NCBI GenBank assembly: GCA_009617715.1
Contig: VTFK01000155.1
Span: 1,272,279 to 1,336,278 of the forward strand
DNA from: Plectrocnemia conspersa
Taxonomy: Eukaryota > Arthropoda > Insecta > Trichoptera > Polycentropodidae
DNA length: 64,000 nucleotides
Direction of reading: 5' to 3'
This document shows, in pieces, positions 26,401 to 41,400 of this stretch. A model generated the notes under the pieces. The model was not told where the DNA came from. It ran no database searches and saw only the letters and a list, made by a program, of their open reading frames with translations. Both the position numbers and the translations under genes were made by a program. Numbering within the stretch: the stretch's first letter is position 1; the number at the start of each line of letters is the position of its first letter.

Positions 26401-29400
26401 ATTGAAAACACAAAAGAGCGATGTTTTTTATATATGAAAATCTATCCTTGCATTTGTCCCTCATTTTGCTTATTATGTCATAATGATTGTTTATTCTCAT
26501 AATTTTAACTCTTTAACCATATATTTCGGACCTCGAATCATGTGTCCGAGGTACTCTATCTTCCTCTCTTTGATGGCTAAAAATAATTTTCTATCGCGTC
26601 CTATCATTAGGAAAATCCGGTCATTCGAAGCTCTCTTTATCCATTGAACTTTCAGCATACAGCCACATTTAAACGCCTCCATGTAATAATTTTTAATAAT
26701 TCAAAGTCTTGCATTCATATAAAAGAACAACCATAACACTTTACGACTTTTTATTAATTCGAATAATTGAGCAAATAATCATATAAAATTTGAAAATATT
26801 TGTGTACCTGAGAAACACATGAAATTCTCTCAATATACTTGAGCGACTAGTGCCGCTCTAAAACCCATGATTCTTTATGCTCCATTATTATTTTTTTCGC
26901 TCCTTCTGAACAAAAAAAAAAACGCTTTCGAAAAACATTTGTAAATAGAATTGTTGTGACGGTATTTACTATGACCGAATTCGCAGAATTCGTTCGTTGA
27001 AAGAAACAAATTGTTGAAAAGACCCACACTTTATTATTGTTTAACGCTTATCTCAAAAATAGGTGTGCGTCACAAATTTTTGTGAAGGTATAAATTATTT
27101 GTATTTGTTGTTTTAAGACGCTAAGACTTTATTCAGTTCAATATTTCAATCGCAGGTAATTTATTTCCAGTTATTTAATTTATATGCAAATTCGCACAAA
27201 ACAAACGCCGATACAGAACCGATCTTTATTTATGTATATCAAATTTGTTCTAAACATGATTTGTTATTGTATATAGAATAAATTCGATAAAATTATAATA
27301 TCTAAAAATACGATAAAATTATATAACTAAAATTATATATCTAATATATATATTTAAATGAAACGACACCGATCTATATATATGTACATCGAATTTGTTC
27401 CAAAAATTATATACAACAGATAGTAATTAAACTTAAATTCGAATAAAATTATGTATTTATTCTGATTTTTTTCTCACAAACTTTATTTAATTGAAAAATA
27501 AATGTTTTGTTTTTATATCCTGAAATGAAATGATAATTGAAACAGTCGTTTTACCGAGATATAATATGACTTTGTAGATTTAGCCATTAGCGAAAGCGCA
27601 CTTTCGGTAAAACCTACAATTGGAATATATTATTATCATCTTTCCTCTAATTTTGTTACTGTATAAGTACATGATGAATTTTAATATTTAATAATTTTGA
27701 GACACAGGGACGTCATTTGAGGGGTGCATTTTGAGCCCTAAATTTTCCATAAACATGTGCATCATTTATTAAAATAATGAGACCCTTCTAAAAAATCGTA
27801 TTTTAGTTTAAATAAATTTCACTGTGTCACATTATTTTATGTATGCTACATACACTGAAAATATAAAAATTTAATTAAAAAATTTAAAATCGTTATTTTA
27901 CTGAAAAACTTTTCGTCTGCAGTGCATTTTTTAAATGTAGCAACATTAAGGATATACAACCAAAGCAATAAAAAAACATAAAGAGGGGCTGTAATTTTAT
28001 ATATATATATATTTACAAGCCAGCTAATTTTTGCTCCACCCTGGAAAAAATTTGAAGTGACGTCCCTGATCAAAAATTATGTCAAATAATAAATTAAGCA
28101 TTTTCGTTTTGCCACCCTCAAAGTAATACGCACAGCATTGTGCTATATATATTTTATAAAATGCAAATAGCTTAACGATAATGAAGGTAATTAATGAATA
28201 ATTAAAATATTTATTAATAATCAATAATTATTTTACAAGTAAATAATTGATTTTATGCGCTAATTGGTTAAATAAATTACTGTCGGTAAAAACCATTTTT
28301 CATTTAATATTTAAATAGGTAAAAACTACGAATAATTGAGTACCCTATCAACTAACCGGGTATTTGAAATGCTGTACCATCTCAATTTTATTTCCGTCTA
28401 ATAATCAGCTTACTCACAAGAAGCTTGTTTATAACCATACATTTTGTTTTATCGATGTTTATTTGTACGCCCTTTTTTAAACATTCTCTACTTACACTAT
28501 CCAAGGATCTTAAACGTAGTCAACAGTCTCAGCAAATATTTACACATCATCAGCATAAGCAATATTATTAATTGTCTTCTTGCCGATTTTTATTTATTTT
28601 TGTACCTGGAGTGCTTCTTTGAATATGGTTTCGAAGTATAAATTGAAAAGAGTAGGAGAAAGAACATTTCCCTGTCTGGCACCCCTCTATATTGGAATAT
28701 TTTAGGTTTGATCTCTTTCAACGCTTATTACTGCCAATTGATTCCAATACATATTTTGTGAAGTCTTTAATCTCATAGAATTTATGCCCTTTATAAGATG
28801 ATCATGTTTTACGTGATCGAATATTTTCTTAAAATCCAGGAATCAAATATAAACAGGTTTACGAACTTAGAAAAACCGTTTAAAAATAAAAATAATTTCT
28901 TTTCTCGTTTTAAATATTTCTACTTTTGAAGAATAATTTTAAAAGGCATTTGTTTTTTAACTGGTGAAAGAATCTAGATTTTGCATATATTTAATAATTA
29001 ACATAAAATTTGTTTGTACTTTGTTTAACTTAGAACGTCAAAATACGAAAATATTTTGTGCTCTTCTCATATTTATATCCGAATTGTGAGACAATTGTCA
29101 ATAACAGCTGTTGCTAATTTACCAAAACAATGTATATAAAAAAACATTTAGGATTATCAAAAAATAAAAATAATTCGTTTTGAATTTTGCCGGTTCCCGC
29201 ATTTTTTGTTATCGGAGCGGGTTCTTAAATAACCAAAGAAAAGATAATATCATTCAAAAACTTTCGATCTTCCGAGAAAGTATGCATATTTTCAAACATC
29301 TGGCTCGAACACGTTCGGAAAGATTTTATATCTGAGTGACTTTTTTTATTACTCAAACAAAAATAAGGCGAGTTCAAGTGTTAAAAATTTGCAAACAATT

Positions 29401-32400
29401 TCTTATCATTCCCAGACCACTATTAAAACTTTCCAATAAGTATGCATATTAGGCATAAACCTGTCTTTATGCAGCGTTATAAAAGAGCAGTGATTGTAAA
29501 GCTTTTATATACTTTTATATAATAAAAAATGCCTCATAAATTTTCTCGAGAAATGAGAATTCTCGATTTGACATTTTTCTCAAGAAATTCTCGAGAAGAA
29601 ACACTGTACAAGCAATATGAGTGACTGGCAGTGACTGCAGCGATTGACTCGCAAGCACCCAAACATTTACAAAAAATCATTGGTCTATTTAAGACGTCTG
29701 TTATTTCAGTTATTTCAATATGACAGGTGTGAACGCGAGATTGCCATTATTGTTTGCAATACATTTGAAAAAAGCTAATTTACAGCTAAGGCATTCTAGT
29801 TTATCTATATTTTTAATTTCTCTAGAAATTTTGCTGTATAAAAAAATATATGAAGTATGTAATATGAAGTATGTAATTTTAATCATACAGTTTACTATTG
29901 TATATATATTTATATTATCGATGAATAGAGAACTGGATGATCACTGAAGAGAACAAACTTCAATAGAATGATGATTTGATATAATAGATGCGAATAGTCG
30001 AAGGACGAAAAACAATGATCTACTTCGATTGATTACAGAGTATTTATTCCCGAATCGTAGAGAAAATTGGTTGTAACAGCTGTTGCTTTAATTTTTCATA
30101 ATTCAAATTTTATGGCTTAGCTCTGAGAAAAGCCCCCGTACATTATTATAAGATGGCGATCTCCCGCGGAGCGGTTTCTTTTTACCTAAATATTAATATA
30201 GTTCTTTGATTGTCAAAGCAAAGATGAGGTCGATTAGAGAAGTTGAGAAAATCGTAAAAAATGTTTGCCATTCAAATACTTCTGACCTCTATTAAAAGTT
30301 TCTGGAAAAGCATGCATATTTTGAAACATCTAGCACAGACCCACTTTTTCTTATGCAGCGGTATAAAAAATAAAAAACCTCAAAAAAATATTCGTACAAA
30401 TTTAATTTTTAACAAAAAAAGGCTCTATGAAAATTCTGATTGGACACTTTCCTTGAGAATAAACAGTAGTCATATCTTGCATAGCATCGCTTCACATTAA
30501 TCAGACATAATGCTAAAGTTCCTAAATTAAATTCATCGGAAATGACCATGAACTTACGTACTCCCCGATAGTTTACTTAATGCTTCGCATGCGTGAGCTT
30601 TCATGCGTGCCTGTGTATGTGTCCATGTTTGTGTGCACGTAGCATTCACAAAGGCTTTTATTTTCATTTTACCCGCTAAGGTTTGATCCGATTAGTCCCT
30701 TCGTTCTCCATTTTTGTCGGTGTCCCCCGAGGACGCGACCTTCGGCACGCGAACTCTCCTCTTCTCGTCGCATACGTTTTGTCTGAATATACACAAAAAA
30801 AATTGTGGCGCCGCAACACGACCGACTACGTAATTATTCACAATGTGTTGAAAGTAAATCGGTGAAAAAGTAGTTAATTTCAATTAAATCGCGATTAATT
30901 AATTAATTTTGACGGCGACCTTGGCGAGGCGAGCGAGGACAGGGGCGGACTAGGAAGGCGTGACATTGGAGAAATCCCGATGGGTCTGGTCAATCATTTC
31001 TAGGAAACTTTGTGTGTAGCGTATAAATTATTGATACTTTTGAATCCCTTCAGTTTGTAACAAACTTGTAAGAAACTATTGGGAAAAGTTTGAGGAGTTG
31101 CAAATATAATAATAAAGCGGCTTTCATCTTATGCTACATATTATACCATATAGTGTACTTATAACAAAGTACTATTATTGTTATTATTACCGGAAAATAA
31201 TATTTAAAAAAAATGAGTTTATAAGTTGCTTCTTAGCTCAAAATATTGTCTTAAAACTTTATCCTTGATACATGATAGTGGTTACACAAAATAAATGTGC
31301 TTTATATGTGTTTGGGTTAGCACTGACACAAACAAATTAGTTAATAAACCTTTGGTTAAGAGAAGAAGATTTATCATGTCACATTACATATTAAACTTGA
31401 CCTAAAGAAACATTTCGTAAAAGACTTTTATCAAAGATTTTTACTGGTCTTTAGGTTGAAGAACTTATGCATTTGATAAACTGTATTGATTTCTGTGTCT
31501 GATCTTCACAATTTTGTTATAAATAACTTTATTGGAACACATAAACTAGTTTATAACATTTTATTGCACTCTTGGCTGCAACATGAATAATCAGGTTCAT
31601 TACATCCAGAGTTTTAATGATTAAACTGAGATATAAGGATCAGGATTAGACTTTGATAATTAACGTTTTATTTTCAGCGGGACTATCCTATAAAATCTCA
31701 CCCAGAATGAGTTTAGTTAAAATATATGTATTTTTAAATTATGAATCATAATCATTATATTTTTTATTATGTAAGTCAATGGTCATGTGTGAATAAGATT
31801 ACTTTATTACGTGTAAACATACATACCTCAAACATTAGATAGCGAAAATCTAATGTGTGTTAGTCAGTGTTTACATTAACTAGACTTCCAGGCGCTGTGA
31901 TTGACATTCGTAATTTCTAGTAATGTGCTTATTTTCTCAGGCTATATATTTATAATTTAAATAGTAATTTCATAAATTTCTACCTTAAATACAGAAATCT
32001 TAAAAAAAGTTAGAGCTCTTATATTATTCACAAATACTTTTATTTTTAAGATTTGTACAGTACTGATTTAAATTTTTTTATATGTGTAAAATTCATAATA
32101 CATATATTTTAAAGATCGAAATGAAGTGTCATTATTTATTTATTCATCTCTAGAGCTAGACAATTAACACTTATTTATAGGCGCAATTTAAAATAAAAAA
32201 ATATAAAGGTAACTAACATTTCTCTTTGTCACTCCCTCATTAATAAAAAACGTGACCCACGTCCACCACTTTGCTACATTTAATAAACTCCGATCTTAAA
32301 TGTTCCTTAGCCTTTCGTGTCGATGGTTTCTTCTTACTATTTGTAAATTAATATGCAAGACTAACATCATAAAACCTACCTTGTAATATAATAATATTAA

Positions 32401-35400
32401 TGTGTGATGCTCCTTAGTATACTGTACAAATATTTAATACATAAACATTTATCAATACCACCTGAGAGAGGTTTAGTGTTACTGTTTTCTAACTGGATTT
32501 TTGTATTGATCGTATGACCGTTCAAACAGTTTGAAACCTGGCATCTGAACAGGTATAAAACGGCCGCTGAATATTTTCAAGTGTAAGATCTGGCAACTTG
32601 GCCACCTGTTGTTTTGGATCCCAAGAACATACCTTTATTATATGATAATAACTCTGACATGTGGCTTATAGTTTAACCCGTCTATTGTCACGTACGGTCT
32701 GCACCGGACTGCATGAAAAATTACCTTGGCGAATCGTAGAGCTGACGTATGGATTTACGGCAATTTTAATGAATAAGAAGTCTCACACTAAATATTTTAA
32801 ACTTACTATGTTTAATCAAGGGTCGTCATGGACAAACGGTTTTTTTCGACATCATTTATAACAAATTTAAATACGTTTTTACCAGATGGTGCTAATTTAC
32901 TTAACATTCATATGTTTCATATCAATTTTTTTAAGTTAGAAAGCAATTGGACATTTTAAATCACAATATTTGTAAATACATTTTAAGAAATGCTATTATT
33001 GTACATCATTTGCGTAGATATGTCTACAATTTATAAAATTGACTTCGTACATTCCGTTGACAGCCGTTTTTTTATACGCAGCTCTTCTATCATATTATAC
33101 AGCAATTGCTTATCTTGTCTCTCCAAGAGACACCGAACATCTTTCTAATGTATCGATCTTTAGTCTATCCCTCTCTTTCTCTGGATTATGAAATAAATAA
33201 ACTAATATTTGATAATAAAATAGTTTAAATTTAAGATTTCTGAGATTTTTTTAAGTATGAATAAAAAAATATAAAGCTTTTGTTATTTAATAACAAAAAA
33301 ATATACAATATTTTATTATTATTCGTTTTATTCCTTTCGTACCTTTAGTTTAATAAGGAATTTAAATACGTCTACCACAGAATAGGTAATTTATTTTAAA
33401 ACGTGTTCATTGTAAAGGTGCCGCGCAAAATATTAATTTTAAGAGTGACGATTTTTCACCAATCCGCCCCTTTTAATCTGTCAGAAGCTACACATCAGCA
33501 AAACAAAAAACTCTATTCATAAAATTATAAATTACGGAAGCTAATTTAAATTATATATATATATATATATTGTATTTACTTATGTATATATTTAATTAGT
33601 TACTATCAGGTATACTATTTTTTATTTGAGATATTTATAGATTTTTAGAAAAGATATTTCCATGCCCGAGTTACGTACTTCTTTTTATATTTTGACGTAA
33701 TGTATCACTTGACAAAAAAGCATTAATCATACGAACCAACCTTTTTCCCACACTTTTTTTATTGTGGAATTTAACATTTTACAAATATGCTATTTTTTTA
33801 TTAAAAATGAAAAGTAAATATCTTAAGTTGATAATATGACCATATTCATCATTGTCAAAATATTGTATCATAAATTTATTTAACAATATAACAATGATAA
33901 CTCATTTTAGTCATATTAAATCCAGAGATAGTATTTTTTATGAACCTAAACATATATTTTATTTAATTTAAATATACATTGTATAGAGTATTATTTAGCT
34001 GCAGCAACACATTCGACCTAGCCTTTTAGCATTATTAAAAATATTAAATACCTAATAACTTTATTAGTCGTCGTTTAATTTAAAAAATACGTTTTTGCTG
34101 AATTTTCTATTAAATTACATTTCAGAATCGTTACGAAGTCTTCTAACGGAGTGAATAAACGAATTAAATAAAGATGCCTTTATGGGTGGAAATTGAAGTG
34201 CCGCTAGTTTCATTAAATTTACGTCTCGAAGCTAACGTAAATCATTTCAATATTGTGTACGTTAGTATAGAATATAAATATAAAAATTGACGCGAGCGAT
34301 CGGGAGCGGGGCTCGCGGTATGCGCTGTAAAGCAATAATCAGTAAGCCATATTTATTTTACCTTCAAAGTTTACGAATGCGTGAATCAATTTGGATGTTT
34401 TGAAAAGCAATTAATTGTAAATAAAAAACCTTGGTTATATTTTTTATATTTTTTGTCAATAATATCTATATTCTTATCGCTAGACTATATTCTTATTACT
34501 AGATTATTATAAGTGATAACATGTTTTTGAGTTGTCACATTTTGTAGATATTTTAAACAACAAGAAGTTACTTCTTGTGATCCTCTGGATGCAGTTGGTT
34601 CATTCCAGGCATACATATGAATTTCATCATCGTGTAAATTGGTTGACCTTCATTTAAAACATTTTTCGGTCGCATTCTTCTCTTAGCAGACTTTTGTGTA
34701 AAACCATTAGTCTGTAAAACACCAAAATATTGTTTTCTCGTAACTATGGAAACTAAACTAACATAGCACGTTTTACAATTTTTTTTAAAATCATTTTATT
34801 TCGAGGGGACTTGCCTCAGTTTCAAAATCAATAAACAATTAATATCATTGACCAAAATAAAATACTAGTAAAAAATTTGCACTGTTATTAATAGATATAA
34901 TTGTGATAAGAAATTTTAAGATAATTTAAGATGAAAATTAGCTCTAACTCTTTTTTTTTAACAATATGGACTTACCTCACTTTCAAAATCAACGGCTCAT
35001 ATAGACATAGCTAAGAAAAAAATCTAGTTCTCCATTCAACGAACAAACAAAAACATATAGAAATGATTGCGAACTCGTTGAACCTTGGGTTAATTCCATA
35101 CTTTTCCATGTTTTAATATTTTTTTGTGCTCATAAAAGCTAAGGGAGGTGCATTAAAATAATAAAATTTTGCGTAATTACTGCTTAATAGTGGTAATATA
35201 CGATTTGAAAATAGTTTAATCTATAATTTATTAATAAATTATTATTTTTAATTTTTGACTGACTAAATTTAACTGTTTTATTATTTATTTTACTTTCTTT
35301 GATTATTAAATTTTATTTTATGTTTTATGTGTAATACCATAAAATAGTAAAATATTTTTAGTTTTGCTGGACTGTAGTATTATTTATTGAAATATATATA

Positions 35401-38400
35401 GTTACATATTTGAAATACAATACAATGTAAGAGAGATCGGCGGACGAGGCCCCTCCCGTCGCTGTCTTCACGTAGTTCACGAAGGAATGCGTTGCCTTAC
35501 GCTGCCATGTGTCACCCGGATTTGACAATAATGAATAAATAGGCCCCCATATGCGTTTTTTGCACACTATTGTTTATTATTGAGTCGAACCATTATTGTT
35601 TTGATGACCTCTAAATGACATTGTTAAAATTCTCACAATTCTAACGGATGTTTTTGCTTTGCTCAAACCCTTAAAAACAAATACATATATTATATGTTGA
35701 TGTTATTTCGATTTAACCTGTATGTTGCTGTTTTACAAAGATATAGTAATATAATATTTACCGGTTATATACATTATGTAAAATAAAGTGTATAAATCAA
35801 CAGGTTTTGTTTGAATTTAATTTCTATTGTCTATAAGAGGGATGAGTTAACGCAAAGCACTGCGATACTTTACCCACAACTTCCACCAAGTCATAAATCA
35901 CGCGTCGCAACTGTTAAGCACTTATTGAGTGTTATTTTCATATCAAGAATCTGCTTACAAAGCTACAATTTCCACTACCACTTCCCCCCAAAAATAAAAA
36001 TAAGTAATGTACGTTTATTTTAGTAACATAAATTTGATATATGCGCATTTATTTTAGCTTTAACTTATTTAGTTACTTAAGTAATAATACCACATACTGT
36101 GTTATTTGCTATACAATTAAAGTTATTATATAGTAAACCACCTTACGGATTACATTGTATTTATAGTAAGTGTTTAATAAATAAATATGCAATACAACTC
36201 GTGCAATGTGTTAATTTGATTATATGTATATTAACAAGCAGTAACGATTAACAGTCGCATGACATTTTGTAAATATTGTTTGCCCAGTTCTGAAGCGAGA
36301 CAACTCGCGATCGAAGTTTGTAAGAAAACTATTCAAATGTAGTAAACATATTTTTATATATCAAGGTGAGATTGTTTCTCTTTATAAATGGAGAATCGAT
36401 ATAATAAGTATATAAAAAAATCTAACAAGATGTACTGTATTGAGACTGTGCACATGCTGTGTTTATTATTCCAATCACGAATGAGAAAAAAGACGCCTTG
36501 CGACGCGGCATCATAAATAATGTCTACGTGAGAGTGCTGCAAATAATCAAGTTCTTTATGTTGTTATATTTTTTAATTTTAGTGTGTTTTAGCCACCGTG
36601 TGGGCGACACAATGTATCAACCCCTTGCCTGCTGGTGTAGCTTGGACTACGTGTGGAGCTGCAGCCAATCTGTCCCTCTGCGCTCTTTCTTTCTGGAGAT
36701 GTTTTGCCAATAACTATCTGCACTGGGCTGCCGTTTGCACGTGGCTGCTACTTAACGCTCAAGGTCTGTTAATCACAAATAATAATAATAGCAGTTTTTG
36801 TTATGTATTTTGTAAACGATTTTATTTATTCTAGGTTTTGTAGGAGAATGTCTAGGCTTTGCCAGTCCTCAGTATCTAGTCTGGTACGTCCTGTTCATAA
36901 TCTTCGTTCCCTATGCTATGCTCCCATTGCCTTTGAGATGGTGTCTCTTAGCCGGTGCTGTAACATCCTGCAGTCACGTGTTGATCACCATACTGAATCC
37001 GGGAGTATACACAGTGAGTACAAATTATCTTGATTTCTTAATCATATTAGTTTATTTCGGTATCTACTACTACTACACACTTTCAACGCAATCTGTTTGC
37101 TTTCCGGCGCGGTCCAATTTACTAAGCGCACAGCGTCCCACGTTTGTATACTAGATTGTGCCAATGTTTAAAGTCGTAAATCGTGTAACGCTTGATACAA
37201 TATAAAAAAAGATAAGAATATGATACGTTGAAGGTGGGTGAAAATTCATAGGCTAACATCGACACATATTATTATATTTATATATATTCAATGTTGATCA
37301 CAGAGTAAATTAAAGACAAAAACATCACAAATTTCAACGATCCAGGGCGAGTCATAAACCATAAAAGTCTCATTAAATATTAATTTAGATCAGTTCGGAA
37401 TAATCTGCCTCCCGTCTAATATGCTTTTTTAACACTTGAACTCGCTTTATTTTTGTTTATGTAATAAAAAAAGACACTCAGATAAGAAAGCATTTCGAAT
37501 GTGTTTTTGCCAGATGTTTGAAAATATGCATACTTTCTCTGAAGAGCAAAAGTATTTGAATAATCGACTTTTTTGCGATTTTCTATTGCACTAACCGGCC
37601 GGCGGTTTTATCTTTGCTTTGGTGACCTAAGAACCCGCTCCGATTAGATTAAATTACGCATGGGAATCGGCAGAATCCAAATCGATTTAACCCTTTTTTT
37701 TTTTGATAATCTAAAAAAAGTTTTTTTATGTATTGTTTTTGTAAAGTAGCAACAGCTGTTATTGCCAATTACCTCACGATAATTATCGACAGCCGAAGGG
37801 GACTTTAAATTTAATAATTGTGTGTACATAAGATTAAAAACTAATAAAAAGTACTAAAAAATCATTCAGCAGGCGTAAAAAAATTAGGAAACGCTGCACT
37901 AAGCCGCATTTTATGGTCCATTTGAAGATACACTTACCTAATTCGTCCGAGTCTCTGATCAACACGTACGCCAGCACAATAAAACGCACTTGTGCGGCAA
38001 GTTATAAAGACTAATACTATTAGATTTATTGCGCTTTTAGCACGTCTTGTCTCACATTCAGGTATGCCTGACATATTACAACGTAATAGTTTTTGTGATA
38101 ATATAAAACAATGGATTTTTTAACATGAAAATTAAATGTGTCACATTTAGCATAGCAAAACAGCTAGGAAAATCAAATTTGCTCTTCCGTAATGATGTTC
38201 AATATTGTCGTAAGTTTATGTGGAATTCGAATTTGCGACTTTCAAGTCATTAACCATGATTTATTTCACAAGCATAATCTAATTTTCCTAATTAGCCAAT
38301 TAAACCCATCTTCCCAATTACCTACGATCAAACCAAAAGTAAGACCCGTGAGACTGTCAAGGTTGAAAAAGTTAGATGTACTAATTTTTGTTTGTTAATA

Positions 38401-41400
38401 ATCTCACATATTTCGGTTTGCAACATTTAAAATACCATTTGGATATCACATAATTACAATTCATACAAATAAGAGGATATAAAAAATGTTAATATGCATA
38501 GTATGGCGGAAATAGCAAGAAAATAAAATAAAACTCTGGTCCATTAAATTGAGACAAATATAATTCGGCCCCTAACAGTCTCTTATTCGGACCTTTCGAG
38601 GATTTTATTAAAACAGTTTTAAATAATAAATAATTTTGTATCATAATTATTGTAACTATTTTCTAATGTCGCATGTTTTAGCACAAACAAATATATTACA
38701 GTTCAGGTGAAAGCGTTTTAAATAAAAAAATCTTCGTTAGATCAGGAATTGAGATTACAGATGCACATCGCCATAGTTTGCGATAAGGTGTCGAGGATGC
38801 TCGATTTCGTTATGCGGAGCGCGTGTCACTGAAGCAATTTATTGTCGATTTGCATTCTGTTTGATACGCTAGTTTGTAGCGCCCTAGAATATGACTTCGA
38901 GCAAAGCGTAGTTCTTGTTGTTAGAGAGGATTTTGAGAAAAAATCTTAGATATCTTTACAAAAGAGAGTATGGATCGTATCCGTATTTGTATCATAGTGC
39001 CTTATGCTAGGAACGTTAAGGTGCAATTTATAATATTTTCTATATAGCATGTATTTAATACATCATTTTTTAAAATGCATAGGAGTGGTTGTGTCGACAA
39101 TCCGTCAATGCTGCGAGCGTGTTCTAGAGAGTCGCGATTGCGTCCTTTGCTCTATGCCGTCATGACCAAAACATAAGCGCTCGAAAAATCTTTCCTTTGA
39201 CAAACCATCCAACTTCTCAACGAGTTTGCTTGACACAATTGTTTTTAACGATAGCTACAAGCAGCAGTAATAATAAAAAAAATATTATGTATATTTAAAT
39301 AGTGTAGCTAATACCTTAAATCATTACGTTGTAATCATTATAGATCGACTCATTTAAATTTACCAAGTTGCAACAAGAAATCGAAAGTCATAATAGTAAT
39401 GCATCCAATCTTGCATAAAAACCACAGATATTGAGCGTGCCTAGCGAACTTTAAGAAAAATAAACTAGCGATATGACGCAAAAAATAGTTTACGGCCCAA
39501 TCAACTGTATTAAAAACGGTATTTATTGTTGCCCTATAAATTTTGCCCTATTTGGCAAAAACAAACAAACAAAAAAGGTAGTGAAACATATCCAAACCTG
39601 ACGAACTACTTCCACTTTGATCGTTAGACTTGGTTCATACGGACCGTTACTTTGAGTCGCCAGGAGTTGAACAAGAACATCAGGATTATTTAAGGATTTT
39701 ACTAGGCAGAGCCTAATGATTCATAACGTAACATATGTATATATATATATATATGTATAACCTAAATATATTTTTTTTGCACAAATTTATACAGTTGGAA
39801 TATCAACTTTTGTAATGTAAATATATTTTTTATAATTTAAACTTTGTATCGTTGCATATGTATTATTCAAACAAATATTTATATCATACAAATCGTTTTT
39901 TTCTTTCATAAATAACAAATGAATTTTTATATTAAATCGTTTCAAGAATGATTTTTTTCAAATTATTGATAATACAAACATTGCCAATGAGTTTTGTAAA
40001 TATGAATATTTCAATAAAATTAAAATATAATTTAGTTTTATTATTAGAAAGAAATTAATTATATAGGCACCGTAAACCTATGCTTAATCACCATTATTCT
40101 ATTATGGGATCTGTTCTCTTTGATCTTCCGCCAAAGTCAAGTGTAAAATTGAATAGAGAATAGTTTACGACTGCAAGTGTAATTACTTACACAAATCAAA
40201 TTTCTTGAAAATAGCACCGGTTTCCCTTCGTCATTAAACTAGATGCATAGAATTAGGTTTCCAATATAAGCAAATTCACACGGAAACACACAATAAGCTT
40301 TCAACTGTCAATTCTCGGCTATTTTGGATCACTGAATTATTAATTATATCTCGGCTATTTTGGATCATACCCCAAGAGAACAAATCACTTCAGCATCACA
40401 ACGATCACGCATTTACTGCAACTAGGACATTCAAATACCCTGTTCTCAGCTTTTGCTTATATTAACACAGAGGTATAATTTATATTAACTCTTTGATCGC
40501 GGATGACACCTATAGAAATCATAAGCAAAATCGCCAGTATGCATTGGACACTTAAATGTGGCATTAACCTTTGAGCCTTGTACTGTTTTTTTTTCTGTAT
40601 AATTCAAGGTTGAAATAATATTTAAATAATTAATGGCATAAATAGGTGCTCCCCATATATTATAAAATTTCGAAATGACGCACAAAAATATCAGCCGTGG
40701 TGAAAGAGTTAAACATTAAAATATTTTATTTTCGTATTTTGCTTAAATAGTATTTAATTAAAAAAAAAAAATAATACAGGTGTATATGTATATGTTAATA
40801 TTTTATTTATTAGAAAGGTTCATGTACACACACTGGGGCGTCATTCCGGGGGGGGGGGAGCAAAAATTGGCCAGTCATTGATCGTTTTTTAAATATTTCT
40901 ATTTCATCAAGATTCGTAGTATTTCATTAAATGACATTAGTTTTTCTGGATAAATTCAAGGGGAATCCACGTCAAAAGCAATAAAACCGTGCAGTCATCA
41001 TCACAGTGGAAACGTTCGGTTATCTAGCGTTCATAATAAGACTATTTATAACAATATTACAACAATAAGCGAGAATCGATTGATGCATATCTAAACCGAA
41101 TTTTGACCAATAGGAGAGCGCAAAAAACAATTATCCCTTCTCAGAAGTCAAAAATCCACGTCAAAAGCAATAAAATCGTGCCGTCGCCGTCACAGTGGGA
41201 ACGCTCGTTACCGATCGTTCCCACTGCGACGGCACCGACACGATTTTATTGCTTTTGACGTGAATTTTTGACTTCTGAGAAGTGATAATTATTTTTGCGC
41301 CCACCTATTGATAAAAATTCGGTTTAAAAATACTTTAATCGATATTCTTATATCATAATTCCGTAGTAATATCGCTGTATATAATAGCTATCATATTTTC

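Larger units (their letters stand above)
25957..36582 (+). other. Cyclase intron 7 (10.6 kb)
   Basis: Longest intron. Holds two reverse-transcriptase pieces, the CAGGGACGTCA element, the 29-30 kb repeat cluster, a GC-rich patch at 30660-30990, the minus-strand ORF at 34570 and a GC-rich patch at 35425-35550. The rest (31.0-34.5 kb) shows no gene; (AT)n lies near 33552. Confidence 0.7.

Noticed and set aside
29540..29605. Three TCTCGAGAA-type motifs, considered as a heat-shock element
   Set aside because: The spacing does not give nGAAnnTTCnnGAAn; more likely a small local repeat.
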